Counted from the stretch's first letter, positions 54,630-64,000 are shown. The stretch: 64,000 bases of DNA from Brachynemurus nebulosus (GCA_035578155.1 JAPWDM010000008.1:21476598-21540597); one strand, 5' to 3'. Notes: generated by a model not told the origin, from the letters alone. A program made the numbers and translations.

Positions 54630-55991
54630 ATGGAAAATAAAGAGTGCACATCAAAGGTTAATGCACATACTGTTAAAATAAAAGAAGAAGAAAACTTACA
54701 GAATGTAGATAACTCATTTTCAAATAAAACAAAAACGGAAGTACCAGAATCTTCATCTTACGGAAACCAAATAAAATTGGAACTGGAAGAAAGCAATTAT
54801 GATAATTTATTAAATTTAAAACGTTTACATACCGAAATTAAGTTAGAAGATGATGAAGTGGATACATTAGAAGAAAATAGTGATTTATTTGACGATAGTT
54901 GTGAAAATTTAGCAAGTACCAACAATGCAACTGAGCAAGCTTGTTTAAAGAATAATGAAAAACGTCAAACCAGTGAAAGGCCATTCGAATGTAATATATG
55001 TTTTAAAACATTTTCTCAGTCGGGCAATTTAAAAACACATGAAAGAAAACACACAGAAGAAAAACCATTCAAATGTGATCTATGTTTCAAAACATTTTCT
55101 CTGGTCGGTAATTTAAAAACACATGAAAGAACACATACAGGAGAAAAACCATTTAAATGTGGTATATGTAATAAAACATTTTCTCAGTCAAGTATTTTGA
55201 AGAGACATAAAATAATACACACAGCAGAAAAACCATTCAAATGTGATACATGTTTTAAAACATTTTCTCTGTTCGGTAATTTAAAAAAACATGAAAGAAC
55301 ACATACAGGCGAAAAACCATTCACTTGTAAGACATGTTTTAAAACATTTTCACAGTCAAATTATTTGAAGGATCATAAAAGAACCCATACACGAGAAAAA
55401 CCATTCAAATGCAATATATGTTTTAAAACATTTTCACAATCAAGTTATTTAAAAACACATGGAAGAATACACACGGGAGAAAAACCATTTAGATGTGATA
55501 TATGTTTTAAAGCATTTTCTCAGTCAACTAGTTTAAAGACACATGAAAAAATACATACAGACGAGAAACCATTCAAGTGTAATATGTGTTTTAAAACATT
55601 TTCTCAGTTGGGAAATTTGCAAACACATGAAAGAACACATACAGGAGAGAAGCCATTTAAATGTGGTATATGTAATAAAACATTTTCTCAGTCAAGTATT
55701 TTGAAGAGACATAAAATAATACACACAGCAGAAAAACCATTCAAATGTGATACATGTTTTAAAACATTTTCTCTGTTCGGTAATTTAAAAAAACATGAAA
55801 GAACACATACAGGCAAAAAACCATTCACTTGTAAGACATGCTTTAAAACATTTTCACAGTCAAGTAGTTTGAAATTACATGAAAGAATACATTCGGAAGA
55901 AAAACCATTTAAATGTGATATATGTAATAAAACATTTTCTAGGTCGGACTATTTGAACAAACACGTTAACAAATTTCACAAACATAATTAA
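54630..55991 (+). CDS. C2H2 zinc-finger protein 3 of the cluster (12 fingers)
   Basis: Intronless, 453 aa from MENKECTSKVNAHTVKIKEE. The acidic N-terminus contains IKEE and two IKLE motifs. Twelve fingers run from [19 protein letters not shown] to FKCDICNKTFSRSDYLNKH, with the ending HVNKFHKHN. Fingers 3-5 are repeated as fingers 9-11: the DNA at 55155-55358 and 55659-55862 is nearly identical, 504 bp apart, exactly six 84-bp finger units. This indicates a recent internal duplication. Some linkers deviate (TAEKP, TREKP, TDEKP, TGKKP). An upstream in-frame extension to a non-ATG codon exists but is not conserved. Polyadenylation signal AATAAA at 56788, displaced by the insertion at 56074-56725. 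Presumed nuclear DNA-binding factor, targets unknown. Confidence 0.93.
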   Translation: MENKECTSKVNAHTVKIKEEENLQNVDNSFSNKTKTEVPESSSYGNQIKLELEESNYDNLLNLKRLHTEIKLEDDEVDTLEENSDLFDDSCENLASTNNATEQACLKNNEKRQTSERPFECNICFKTFSQSGNLKTHERKHTEEKPFKCDLCFKTFSLVGNLKTHERTHTGEKPFKCGICNKTFSQSSILKRHKIIHTAEKPFKCDTCFKTFSLFGNLKKHERTHTGEKPFTCKTCFKTFSQSNYLKDHKRTHTREKPFKCNICFKTFSQSSYLKTHGRIHTGEKPFRCDICFKAFSQSTSLKTHEKIHTDEKPFKCNMCFKTFSQLGNLQTHERTHTGEKPFKCGICNKTFSQSSILKRHKIIHTAEKPFKCDTCFKTFSLFGNLKKHERTHTGKKPFTCKTCFKTFSQSSSLKLHERIHSEEKPFKCDICNKTFSRSDYLNKHVNKFHKHN

Positions 55992-56073
55992 TAGCAAAAG
56001 TTACGATTAAAATCGAACTTGAGAAATTATTTTATTATATATTTATTTTTGATTTCATTTTACATTTGTATTT

Positions 56074-56725
56074 TGCTTCCGAGACTACTAAAGTAGCAGA
56101 AGCATTGTGATCACATTTGAAAAATAAAAAATTTTTTCCCTCCAAAATAATATTTTTTACGCATATTTTACGTTTTAGAGCTTCCTAAACAATTTTGGTT
56201 TGGTGTCTGTCCGTCTGTGTGTCACCAGTTTGCACCAAATGGCATAACTTCTCAACTATTCGATTGTTTTTAATAAATTTTTCATAAATTGTGTAGTTTG
56301 GTTCGTAGATGGTTCGGTATGAATTTAATCGAAATCGGAGTAACGGTAGCTACGCCGTACCATGCCATTCCATTAATATACTAAATTGCACCAAGTGGCA
56401 TAACTTCTGAACTATTCAATTCTTTTTTATGAAATTGTCAGAAATTATGCGGTCTGGTTCCTAGATGGTCCCATTCAAATTTCATTGCATTCAGAGTAAT
56501 AGTATCCACAACGCTAACATGAAATTCCATTAAATGTCAATATCTTATTTACTGCTAGTCCCACTTCGCTCAGATTATTAAAGTATTTTGGGGGTTAGTT
56601 TCTAAAATATTTTTGCTATTATTTTATAATTTAGCCTTTAAGTATTTTGAGTTACAACAACTTTTTATAAACTTTAAGGCGAAAATATAGTACGAGGAAG
56701 CTGTGTGCCACACCCCATTAGCACC
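56074..56725. mobile_element. 652-bp insertion with internal tandem repeats, GTATTT duplication
   Basis: The 3' region of gene 2 is continuous where that of gene 3 is broken. The hexamer GTATTT occurs on both sides (56068-56073 and 56726-56731). The insert holds two diverged units of about 155 bp with 'gcaccaaatggcataacttc' (56233, 56390) and 'gaatttaatcgaaatcgg'-type phrases. Its edges carry 'gagactactaaagta' and 'cagattattaaagta'. Non-coding; class unknown. Confidence 0.75.
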
Positions 56726-57012
56726 GTATTTCTTTTTGTTTAAAACTAACTTGTATGCACTGTGTAACATTAAGTATGTTTTATAAGAATAAAAATTTTT
56801 TCATTAAATTGAATTCTTACGTCATAGATTATCCCGATTTTTGGTGTAAACAAATTCATGGAGTTAGATGTCAAAGACCAGGGTTTACCCTATTTACTTG
56901 GATTGGTTGAATTATTTCGTATATAGAGATAAATTTGTCGATATAGTTATTTATATTTATATACCTCATTTCAGATACAATTGATCATGAGTTTTCGTTA
57001 AAAAATTCTTTA

Positions 57013-58415
57013 GATGCTACAATAAGATAGGTTCATTTCAGATTTTTGAATGATATGTATTCATTTGAGCTCTACTCGTGCTATTTCCTACAAGTGTATT
57101 GTATATTGTTGACGATAATTTTTTTTGGGTATTTGTATTTTTTAAAATGGGTAGAGGGAAACATTTAAATGATGTGGAAAGGGGGGGAAATGTAGCCTTG
57201 AAGGAGGAAGGGAAGAGTATGTAATAGGGAAATTGCGAAATTAGTCAAGAGAAATGCTAATGTGGTCAATAATTTCTTAAAAGATAAGGAAAACTACGGC
57301 ACAAAAAAGTCTCCTGGCCGTCCCAAAGCCTTATCTGAGAGGGATAAGAGAGCGATTCTTAGAGTGGCGTAGAATTCCTCATTATCAGCGAGAGCTATTG
57401 CCGAAGCAGCTGGTGTACAAACAAATGTACGCAACGTACAAAGATATTTAAAGTCTTCTATAGAATAAAAAAAGAATAAATAAAATAAAAAAAGAATAAA
57501 ACTGTTGAAAAAACCACTCTTAACTGATCAGCATATTAAGCTCGACTGCAATTTGCGAAGAAGCACATGTCATGGAAGGAAGAGTGGAAAAAAGTTATTT
57601 TTACAGATGAAAAGAAATTTAATTTGGATGATCCCGACGGTTATAATTACTATTACCATGATTTAAGGAAGGAACCACGGATCCTCTCTCGGCGGCAAAT
57701 GGGTGGTGGTTCTTTAATGATATGGGCTGCTATTGGTTACAACAAAAACTCAAATATTAAGCCTTTATCAGGGAAGATAAATGCAAGAGCATATCTCAAA
57801 ATATTGGAAGAAGAATTTCTGCCGCAGTATGCTGCAATGGCTGGAGAAGAATTTTTTTCAGCAAGACAATTCCTCTATACATTCTGCGAAAATTGTGGAG
57901 AAGTGGTTTGCTGACCATAATATTCAAAAGCTTGATTAGCCAGCAAGGTCTCCGGACTTAAATATTATTGAAAATGTGTGGGGGATGTTGGCGCGGAGAG
58001 TTTATGCCAATGGCAGACAATTTACATCGGTCGGAGATTTGAAAAAGGCGGTGGAAGATGAATGGAAAAATTTGCCCCAAGATTACATAAAAAAACCTTT
58101 ACCACAGCTTACCTAATAGAATATTTGAACTTATTAGAGTAAATGTAAAAAGTACCAGTTATTGAATAAATATGTTTTAAAAATAACTATTTTGTTTCGT
58201 TAGTGAACCTATCTTTTTGTCGCATGTTTACATTATAAATTTTATATATTGAAACATTTTTTGTCAAATTGTTTTGATTCGAATTTTAATCACATAAATT
58301 ATTATAAAGTATCTTAGGATGCTCTTATATATATTAAAATCTATTTAGTTCGATTTACCGTTTCTTGGATATTTGGTCTTTATTAAGTGAACCTATGTTT
58401 TTGTCGCGCACTGTA
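57013..58415 (+). mobile_element. Tc1-like transposon, inactive
   Basis: The left end 'tgctacaataagataggttc' pairs with the reverse of 58203-58226 ('atgcgacaaaaagataggtt'). A second copy of the right repeat lies at 58387-58415, reading in reverse CAGTGCGCGACAAAAACATA and followed by TA. Two direct repeats about 185 bp apart at one end resemble the IR/DR layout of some Tc1 elements. The body encodes a dead transposase. The left limit is less certain. Confidence 0.75.
57147..58116 (+). pseudogene. Tc1-type DD34E transposase, several stops and frameshifts
   Basis: Readable segments in order are MGRGKHLNDVERG, then SPGRPKALSERDKRAILRVA, SLSARAIAEAAGVQTNVRNV, MSWKEEWKKVIFTDEKKFNL (first catalytic Asp in TDEK), GGGSLMIWAAIGY, then after a frameshift near 57862 DNSSIHSAKIVEKWF (second Asp), and SPDLNIIENVWG (catalytic Glu). 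The spacing of the last two acids is 34, the Tc1-type DD34E. There are in-frame stops in the N-terminal part and one TAG replacing the Trp of the usual LDWPA.SPDLN motif at 57938. It cannot make an active enzyme. Confidence 0.9.
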
Positions 58416-58490
58416 TTTGACAACTGTCCGACTGTTCCGACATCGGATCGTGTTCCGGTATAGGGGCTTTTACGTTACTCCTAAAAAAAA

Positions 58491-58960
58491 ATAGTATATT
58501 GTGCAATAAGTGTGGGAAATTGTCGATTGCCCACGAAAGCGAAGTTGAGCGCACGAACGTAGTGAGTGGGCAATCAACAATCCCGCACGAGTTGCACATA
58601 CTATTTTTTATTACGAACTTCACATACTTTTTTCTGTTATTATTACTATTTTTGACATTTTCATTACTTTTTAAAATAATATTTTTAAGTGTTCTTTTTT
58701 TTTTTGAATTAATTATTGTTTAAATTACTTTGTTGGTGGTTTCTATAGAAATAATTATGAAATATTTATTAAATGAAAAATCAAGAGGCGGCTTTGCGTG
58801 TTTTGATTAAATTTTGTGTGTTTTATTGTCAATTTGCGTGTGGAAAGTTACTTTGCGCACGCAAAAAAGTATGTGGGAAGAGTACAGTGGGCAAACAGCT
58901 ATTTTGCGTACAGAAATGTGTGCGCCAAGTTAGTACTTCTCCCGCATGAGTAATAAAAAA
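58491..58960 (+). mobile_element. hairpin-plus-tail repeat, complete copy
   Basis: Starts 'atagtatattgtgcaataag', with a hairpin to about 58616 in which 'gtcgattgcccacgaaagcg' faces 'gtgggcaatcaacaatcccg', and a tail of about 340 bp ending 'cttctcccgcatgagtaata'. The hairpin tip is shorter than in the other two copies (the 'cgctcattcgcttga' arm is missing). Confidence 0.8.
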
Positions 58961-58999
58961 TAAATATATAAATTTGAATTCGTGCCAATTCTGCGATTA

Positions 59000-59181
59000 C
59001 GCTACTATGGCTACCAACGTAGGTAATTTATAGTTTGGAAAGTTGAGAACACTGAAAACACCACGGCGTGCCTCATGCCCCCCCCTCCCAGTGCCAATCG
59101 CTACCTCTTTGACGTTCAGACTTGAATACTTGATAATTGTCCAAACCACAAAACGGTAAAATTAAATTCTCGCAGAAGAAA
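59000..59181 (+). promoter_or_regulatory. conserved leader of zinc-finger gene 4
   Basis: Homologous to 44330-44498: 'gctaccaacgtaggtaattt', 'gaaagttgagaacac', 'acggcgtgcctca', 'tttgacgttcagacttga' and 'aaaacggtaaaattaaattc'. It is retained although the gene behind it is broken. Confidence 0.6.
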
Positions 59182-60260
59182 ATGGAAAATAAAGGGTTCA
59201 TATCAAAGGCTGATGTATTTACTGTTAAAATAAAAAAGGAGGAAAATTTACAAAATGTAGACAACTCAGTTTCAAATGTAACAAAAACGGAAGTACCTGA
59301 ATCTTCATGTTGTGACAATGAAATAAAATTGGAACTAGCAGAAAGCAATAATGCTGGTGATTTATTCAATTTAAAAAGTTTACATACCGAAATTAAGTTA
59401 GAAGATGATGAAGAGGATAAAAAGTCAAACCAGTGAAAAACCATACAGGTTAAGCCATTCGAAAAAAAAAACATCAGATACCCCTTACTCGTGAAAGACC
59501 ATTCAACTGTAATAGCTGTAATATATGTTTTAAAACATTTTCAACGTCAGGTAATTTAAAAACACATGAAAGGATACACACGGGAGAAAAACCGTTTAAA
59601 TGTGATATATGCTTTAAAACATTTTCTCAGTTGGGAAATTTAAAAACACATGAAAGAATACATACAGGTTAGAGACCATTCAAATGTAACACATGTCTTA
59701 AAACATTTTATCAGTTGGGTAGTTTGAAAAAACATGAAAGAGTACATACAGGAGAGAAACCATTCAAATGTAATATATGTTTTAAAACATTTTCTCAAGT
59801 TAACGATTTATATAGACATGAAAGAATACATACAGGAGAAAAACCATTCAAATGTGATACATGTAGCAAAACATTTTCCCATTCAAATGGTTTGAAGAGT
59901 CATAAAATAATACATACAGGAGAAACACCATACAAGTGTAATGTGTGTTTTAAAACATTTTCGCGGTTATACATTTTGAAGGTACATAAAAGAATACACA
60001 CGGGAGAAAAACCATTCAAATGTGATATATGTTTTAAAACATTTTCTACGTCAGTCGAGTTGAAATTACATGAAAGAACACATACAGGAGAAAAACCATT
60101 CAAATGCAATACATGCTTCAAAACGTTTGCTCAATCGAGCGAATTAAAGAGACATGAAAGAACACATACACGAGAAAAACCATTTAGATGTAATATATGT
60201 ATTAAAACATTTTCTGCGTCAAGTAGTTTGAACGGGCACGTGAAAAAACATCATATTTAA
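59182..60260 (+). pseudogene. C2H2 zinc-finger gene 4 of the cluster, broken
   Basis: Starts MENKGFISKADVFTVKIKKE and keeps the N-terminal domain (closest to gene 1, sharing NNAGDL) to EDDEED. A deletion there has then removed about 100 bp relative to gene 1 and shifted the frame, giving a stop at 59434-59436. Fingers resume in another frame from 59502 ([11 protein letters not shown], with a small duplication). They are stopped by TAG at 59670-59672, where the linker GEKP has become G-stop. After that seven intact fingers run from 59769 to HVKKHHI and stop TAA at 60258-60260. No single frame can express the whole protein. An internally started seven-finger product is conceivable but unsupported. 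The stop codon overlaps the TTAA target site of the following insertion. Confidence 0.88.
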
Positions 60261-60459
60261 CTCTTTTATACAAACCATATGGTAAAATTTTTGCCGGACT
60301 TTTTACTGCCAAGTGATAAGTACAATAGATAAGGCTACAAAAAAAGAAAAAGAAAAATCAAAGATCCCAACATTAAAATAAAATACCCCTGTCGCAGCAT
60401 CTGCATAACATAGCGAATTTCCAAATCTTGGGCACTGGCGGATATCATCTAAGACCTGT

Positions 60460-60725
60460 ACCTATTTAAAATAGTTTAGCTTTCTAAGAGTAAAAGAATT
60501 TTTAAAATCGGTTGGGTAATTAGTTTTGGTATTTTTGGGGACCCAAGAACCCGAACGAATTTTGTGCAGCATAGTTGTATCCATCTAAAATAATTTAGTT
60601 CTCTAGCAGTGAGAAATTTTTTAGCATCGGTTCGATAGCTTATTACTGGCGTTTTCGGATCTGCAAGATCCCGGTGGACCTCATTAAAAAATCAGCTCGA
60701 CCTTATATTCTAGGCGGACTTTATG

Positions 60726-60819
<94 letters not shown>

Positions 60820-62600
60820 AACTCGTTGTGTAGCATTCTACGCCGCATTTGCATCCGCAGGACAGTTGTGGATCTCAGATAACACAACCTGTACCTATCT
60901 AAAATATTTTACCTTGGTAATAGTAAAAAGGTTTCAAAATCGGTCAGTTATTTTATTTTTGACACTTTTAGGTCCTACTGACACTTCAGACCTTACATAA
61001 CGTAATCTATATGTATCTAAAATAGCTTAGCTCCCCAACAGTGAAAAAATTTTCAAAATCGGTCGGCTAGTTTATTTTTGACGCTTTTGGATCCGATGGA
61101 CCCTGGCAGACTTTACATAACGTAATCTATATTTATCTAAAATAGTTTAGCTCTGTAAGAGTGAAAAAATTTTCAAAATCGGTCGGTTAGTTTATTTTTA
61201 CCACTTTTGGGTCCCATGGACCCTGGCGGACCCTAAATAACGTAATGTATGTCTATCTAAAATAGTTAGTTCCCCAACAGTGAAAAAATTTTCAAAATCG
61301 GTCGGTTAGTTTATTTTTGACACTTTTGGACCCATGGACCCTGGCAGACCTTACATAACGTAATCTATATTTATCTAAAATAGTTTAGCTTTGTAACAGT
61401 GAAAAAATTTTCAAAATCGGTCGGTTAGTTTATTTTTGACACTTTTGGATCCCATGGACCCTGGCAGACCTTACATAACGTAATCTATGTTTATCTAAAA
61501 TAATTTAGCTCTGTAACAGTGAAAAAATTTTCAAAATCGGTCAGTTAGTTTATTTTTGACACTTTTGGACCCATGGACCCTGGCAGACCTTACATAACGT
61601 AATCTATATTTATCTAAAATAGTTTAGCTTTGTAACAGTGAAAAAATTTTCAAAATCGGTCGGTTAGTTTATTTTTGACACTTTTGGATCCCATGGACCC
61701 TGGCAGACCTTACATAACGTAATCTATATTTATCTAAAATAATTTAGCTCTGTAACAGTGAAAAAATTTTCAAAATCGGTCAGTTAGTTTATTTTTGACA
61801 CTTTTGGGTTCTATGGACCTTGGTGGACCTTACATAACGTAATTTATATTTATCTAAAATAGTTTAGCTCTGTAACAGTGAAAAAATTTTCAAAATCGGT
61901 CAGTTAGTTTATTTTTGACACTTCTGGATCCTATGGACTCTGGCAGACCTTACATAACGGAATCTATATTTATCTAAAACAGTTTAGCTCTGTAACAGTG
62001 AAAAAATTTTCAAAATCGATCAGGCAGTTTATTTTTGACACTTTTGGGTCCTATGGACCGAGGCGGACCTTACATAACGTAATCGATATTTATCTAAAAT
62101 AGTTTAGCTCTGTAACAGTGAAAAAATTTTCAAAATCGGTCAGTTAGTTTATTTTTGACACTTTTGGGTCCTGTGGACCCTGGCGGACCTTACATAATGT
62201 ATTCTAAATCTATCTAAAATAGTTTAGCTCTGTAACAGTGAAGAAATTTTTAAAATTGGTCGTTTAGTTTATTTTTTACAATTATGGGATCAGTAAATCC
62301 TGGCGAAACTCATACAAGTCTAGTACTCTAACAGTAAGAAAAGGGTTCTAAGGATCTCATATAACTTATGGCAGTCCGTAAGCTTCTTGCGGACATCATT
62401 TAATTAATTAATTCAAATACTTTAACTTACTAACTGTGAAAAAATTTTTAAAATCGATTGGTTAATTAATTTCTGGCCTTTTTAGGTCCCGAAAACCTTG
62501 ACCTCACATAAAATACCTTAAATCCATTTGAAATGGTTTAATTTTTTAACATTATTAATTATTAGTGGAAAAATTTTCAAAATCGATTCAAAATATTTTT
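60460..62600 (+). repeat. 119-120-bp satellite array
   Basis: About 17-18 monomers containing 'taaaatagtttagctctgta', 'acagtgaaaaaattttcaaa', 'atcggtcagttagtttattt', 'ttgacacttttgg' and 'ggcagaccttacataacgta'. Starts are spaced 119-121 bp from about 61018 to 62217. Central units are highly similar; units before 61000 and after 62280 are decayed. The (TA)n at 60728 interrupts the array after the second unit. Related monomers occur at 1-205. Confidence 0.95.
60728..60815. repeat. (AT)n microsatellite in the satellite array
   Basis: About 44 uninterrupted AT units. ORFs of repeated Ile-Tyr across it are artefacts. Confidence 0.97.
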
Positions 62601-63236
62601 CCGTACATACATATGTACATTGTACACATTTTGTTTTGTTTCATATTTAATAATATTTATATCATAACATAATCTTCAATTTCTTGTTTACTTAAAAATT
62701 CAATAAAAAAAAAAAAATTCTTCATTACATTAGCTTAGAAAATCTGTTTAATTTACATTTTTTAACATGGGATAGAACCATGCTAATTATAATGCAATAA
62801 ATGAGAAACAAAACTCTATACATGTATGTGTGTTGTATCACATATATGTGAATAGTTTTCACTTGTTCTCACAAAATTCTTTAATAAAAAAATGAAATAT
62901 TTTTATACTTAATAAAGAACTGAGATATAAATATAAATTACTTATTAGACTAACAAAGAAAGAATAAAAGTGAAAATTTACATTTTCTCGAAAAATACTT
63001 AAAATAGAAAGAAAATTATAAGAATATTTTCTTCATAATTTTTTTTTTCCTTTTCAACGATGTAAAAATTGAACTGCCTTATGATAGGATCGAATGATAA
63101 AAAATGGCCAGAAAACCTACTTCTGGGCATCCGACGTGTCTGGCTAACGAACTTAGCCAAGCCAATTCAGAATCCAGTCCGCACACAAAATTTCATAAGC
63201 GTTAGACGTTTCGTTCGAGAGTTATCGTGGGAACAC

Positions 63237-63238
<2 letters not shown>

Positions 63239-63314
<76 letters not shown>
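63239..63314. repeat. (AT)n microsatellite at the right side of the insertion
   Basis: About 38 AT units, located where related copies have 'acatacatacatata' (9040 reversed, 15811). It follows 'cgttcgagagttatcgtggg'. Confidence 0.97.
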
Positions 63315-63317
<3 letters not shown>

Positions 63318-63640
63318 TTTAGTGAATATCATTTTCGTATTCTAGGGACCTCAAAACAGATTTCTGCCATAGCCCCGGACTCAGATTGCGTCATGACACC
63401 TACTGTAATAGCTGAATTTCGAGTTTTCGAAATTCGCTAAAAGTGTACCCTAGGAATTTACAAAATATAAATTATACTAAACTATGTTGAAAAATTTGAA
63501 CATTATTTAGAATTATACCGTATTTCGGAAAATCTGTCACAAATGGCGGCACCTGTACCAGTGAATATATACGTATGACAGCATTTTGAGCCGCCATATT
63601 GCAGGACGAGTTAACTCGTCTTAATCATTTAAAGTGTTAA

Positions 63641-64000
63641 AAAAAATTATGTAACTATATATTTTTATTGGTATCTTTGTTTTTTAGTTTCTTTTGTCGT
63701 TTTATTTAAAAGTAACTTGTATGTGGTATGTATAAACATTAACGTCTTTCATTTGACGTCTTATGACGTTAATGACCGTCAAGGTGTTAAATATATTTAT
63801 AAGAATAAATTTTTTCAAAGAAATAATTTGTATTATTTCATCACTAGCGACCGTGTCCTTCAAAAAAAAAAAAAAAGAAATAAAAAAAAATTGGCAATTT
63901 CCCAAACTTTGTGCCAACGAAATTCCGTTAAGTTTTCTCTTTTTCTTGATAGATTTGTAAATAAAACAAGTAAAAATGTAGATAAAAATTTTCGGACACG
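63641..64000 (+). other. original 3' UTR of zinc-finger gene 4
   Basis: 'ttatttaaaagtaacttgta', 'ttataagaataaattttttc' and the AATAAA at 63804-63809 match the 3' regions of genes 2 and 3. The insertion at 60261-63636 has therefore pushed the polyadenylation site 3.4 kb away from the stop codon. A small palindrome 'aacgtctttcatttgacgtc' follows at 63741. The window ends in unremarkable sequence. Confidence 0.7.

Larger units (their letters stand above)
60379..63438 (+). mobile_element. 3.06-kb insertion carrying a satellite array and TA microsatellites
   Basis: Bounded exactly by comparison with the uninterrupted copy at 43118 ('cccaacattaaaaaagtgaa'). AAAA is duplicated (60375-60378 and 63439-63442). 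The left end 'taaaatacccctgtcgcagc' and the right end region (63110-63390) are shared with the element at 14829-16190. In between are satellite monomers, (TA)n tracts at 60728 and 63239, and about 450 bp of AT-rich sequence (62600-63060). No ORF and no terminal inverted repeats. Class unknown. Confidence 0.8.
60261..63636 (+). mobile_element. TTAA-target MITE split by a satellite-bearing insertion
   Basis: Left part 60261-60378 ('ctcttttatacaaaccatat' to 'cccaacattaaaa') and right part 63439-63636 ('aaaagtgtaccctaggaatt' to 'cgtcttaatcatttaaagtg') together equal the 316-bp element at 42992-43307. TTAA flanks are at 60257-60260 and 63637-63640. Sequence after 63640 is homologous to the 3' region of the sister zinc-finger genes, confirming that the whole block is an insertion. 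Confidence 0.9.

Noticed and set aside
60674..61000. ORFs with long Ile-Tyr repeats (also 63069-63440)
   Set aside because: Artefacts of AT microsatellites, which are open in most frames.
61018..62290. Possible CRISPR array because of regular repeats
   Set aside because: The whole 120-bp unit is repeated with no unique spacers, and the context is eukaryotic; it is a satellite.

Overview
The window looks like nuclear DNA of an arthropod, most probably an insect. It is strongly AT-rich, its genes have introns with GT/AG borders, and it is packed with small transposable elements. The conserved genes fit metazoan families well: a SKI-family corepressor (SKOR/fuss type), DET1 (the family of Drosophila abo) and an OVCA2-type serine hydrolase. 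No bacterial or organellar genes were seen. I could not fix the insect order from the sequence alone.

Layout. (1) Positions 1-7330 hold three exons of a fuss/SKOR gene on the minus strand; its 3' part runs off the left edge, and its largest visible intron carries a 110-bp tandem repeat. (2) From 7.5 to 26.9 kb there is no intact gene, only nested transposons: hAT, piggyBac, pogo/Tc1-type and MULE-like derivatives, long foldback elements, a tRNA-derived SINE-like family, and hAT MITEs built from a CAAGAC hexamer. (3) From 26.9 to 34.4 kb is a complete three-exon DET1 gene on the plus strand (predicted 552 aa), with intron 1 enlarged by tandem duplication and nested insertions. (4) From 35.2 to 37.3 kb is a complete four-exon OVCA2-type hydrolase on the minus strand (predicted 254 aa), convergent with DET1. 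(5) From 37.3 to 44.3 kb there are more MITEs. (6) From 44.5 to 60.3 kb is a tandem cluster of four intronless C2H2 zinc-finger paralogues, all on the plus strand. They share a leader, an acidic N-terminal domain with SUMO-type motifs, and 7 to 12 fingers. Two read as intact, one has a nonsense codon in its last finger, and one is a pseudogene. (7) At 60.3-63.6 kb the stop codon of the fourth gene is the TTAA target site of a small element, which was itself split by a 3-kb insertion carrying a roughly 120-bp satellite array and two long TA tracts.

The three conserved genes have no evident shared function: transcriptional repression (fuss), ubiquitin-ligase and chromatin biology (DET1), and a small cytosolic hydrolase (OVCA2). 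The zinc-finger cluster shows fast turnover: segmental duplication of upstream and downstream DNA, an intragenic duplication of fingers, nonsense mutation, and transposons inserted in nearly every spacer.

Many element boundaries are supported by target-site duplications that can be read directly. Several are confirmed by an empty site elsewhere in the window. The most unusual items are the satellite-bearing insertion, the hexamer-built hAT MITEs, a long-TIR element carrying an uncharacterised transposon-type ORF, and a large palindrome containing a FLYWCH-like exon.
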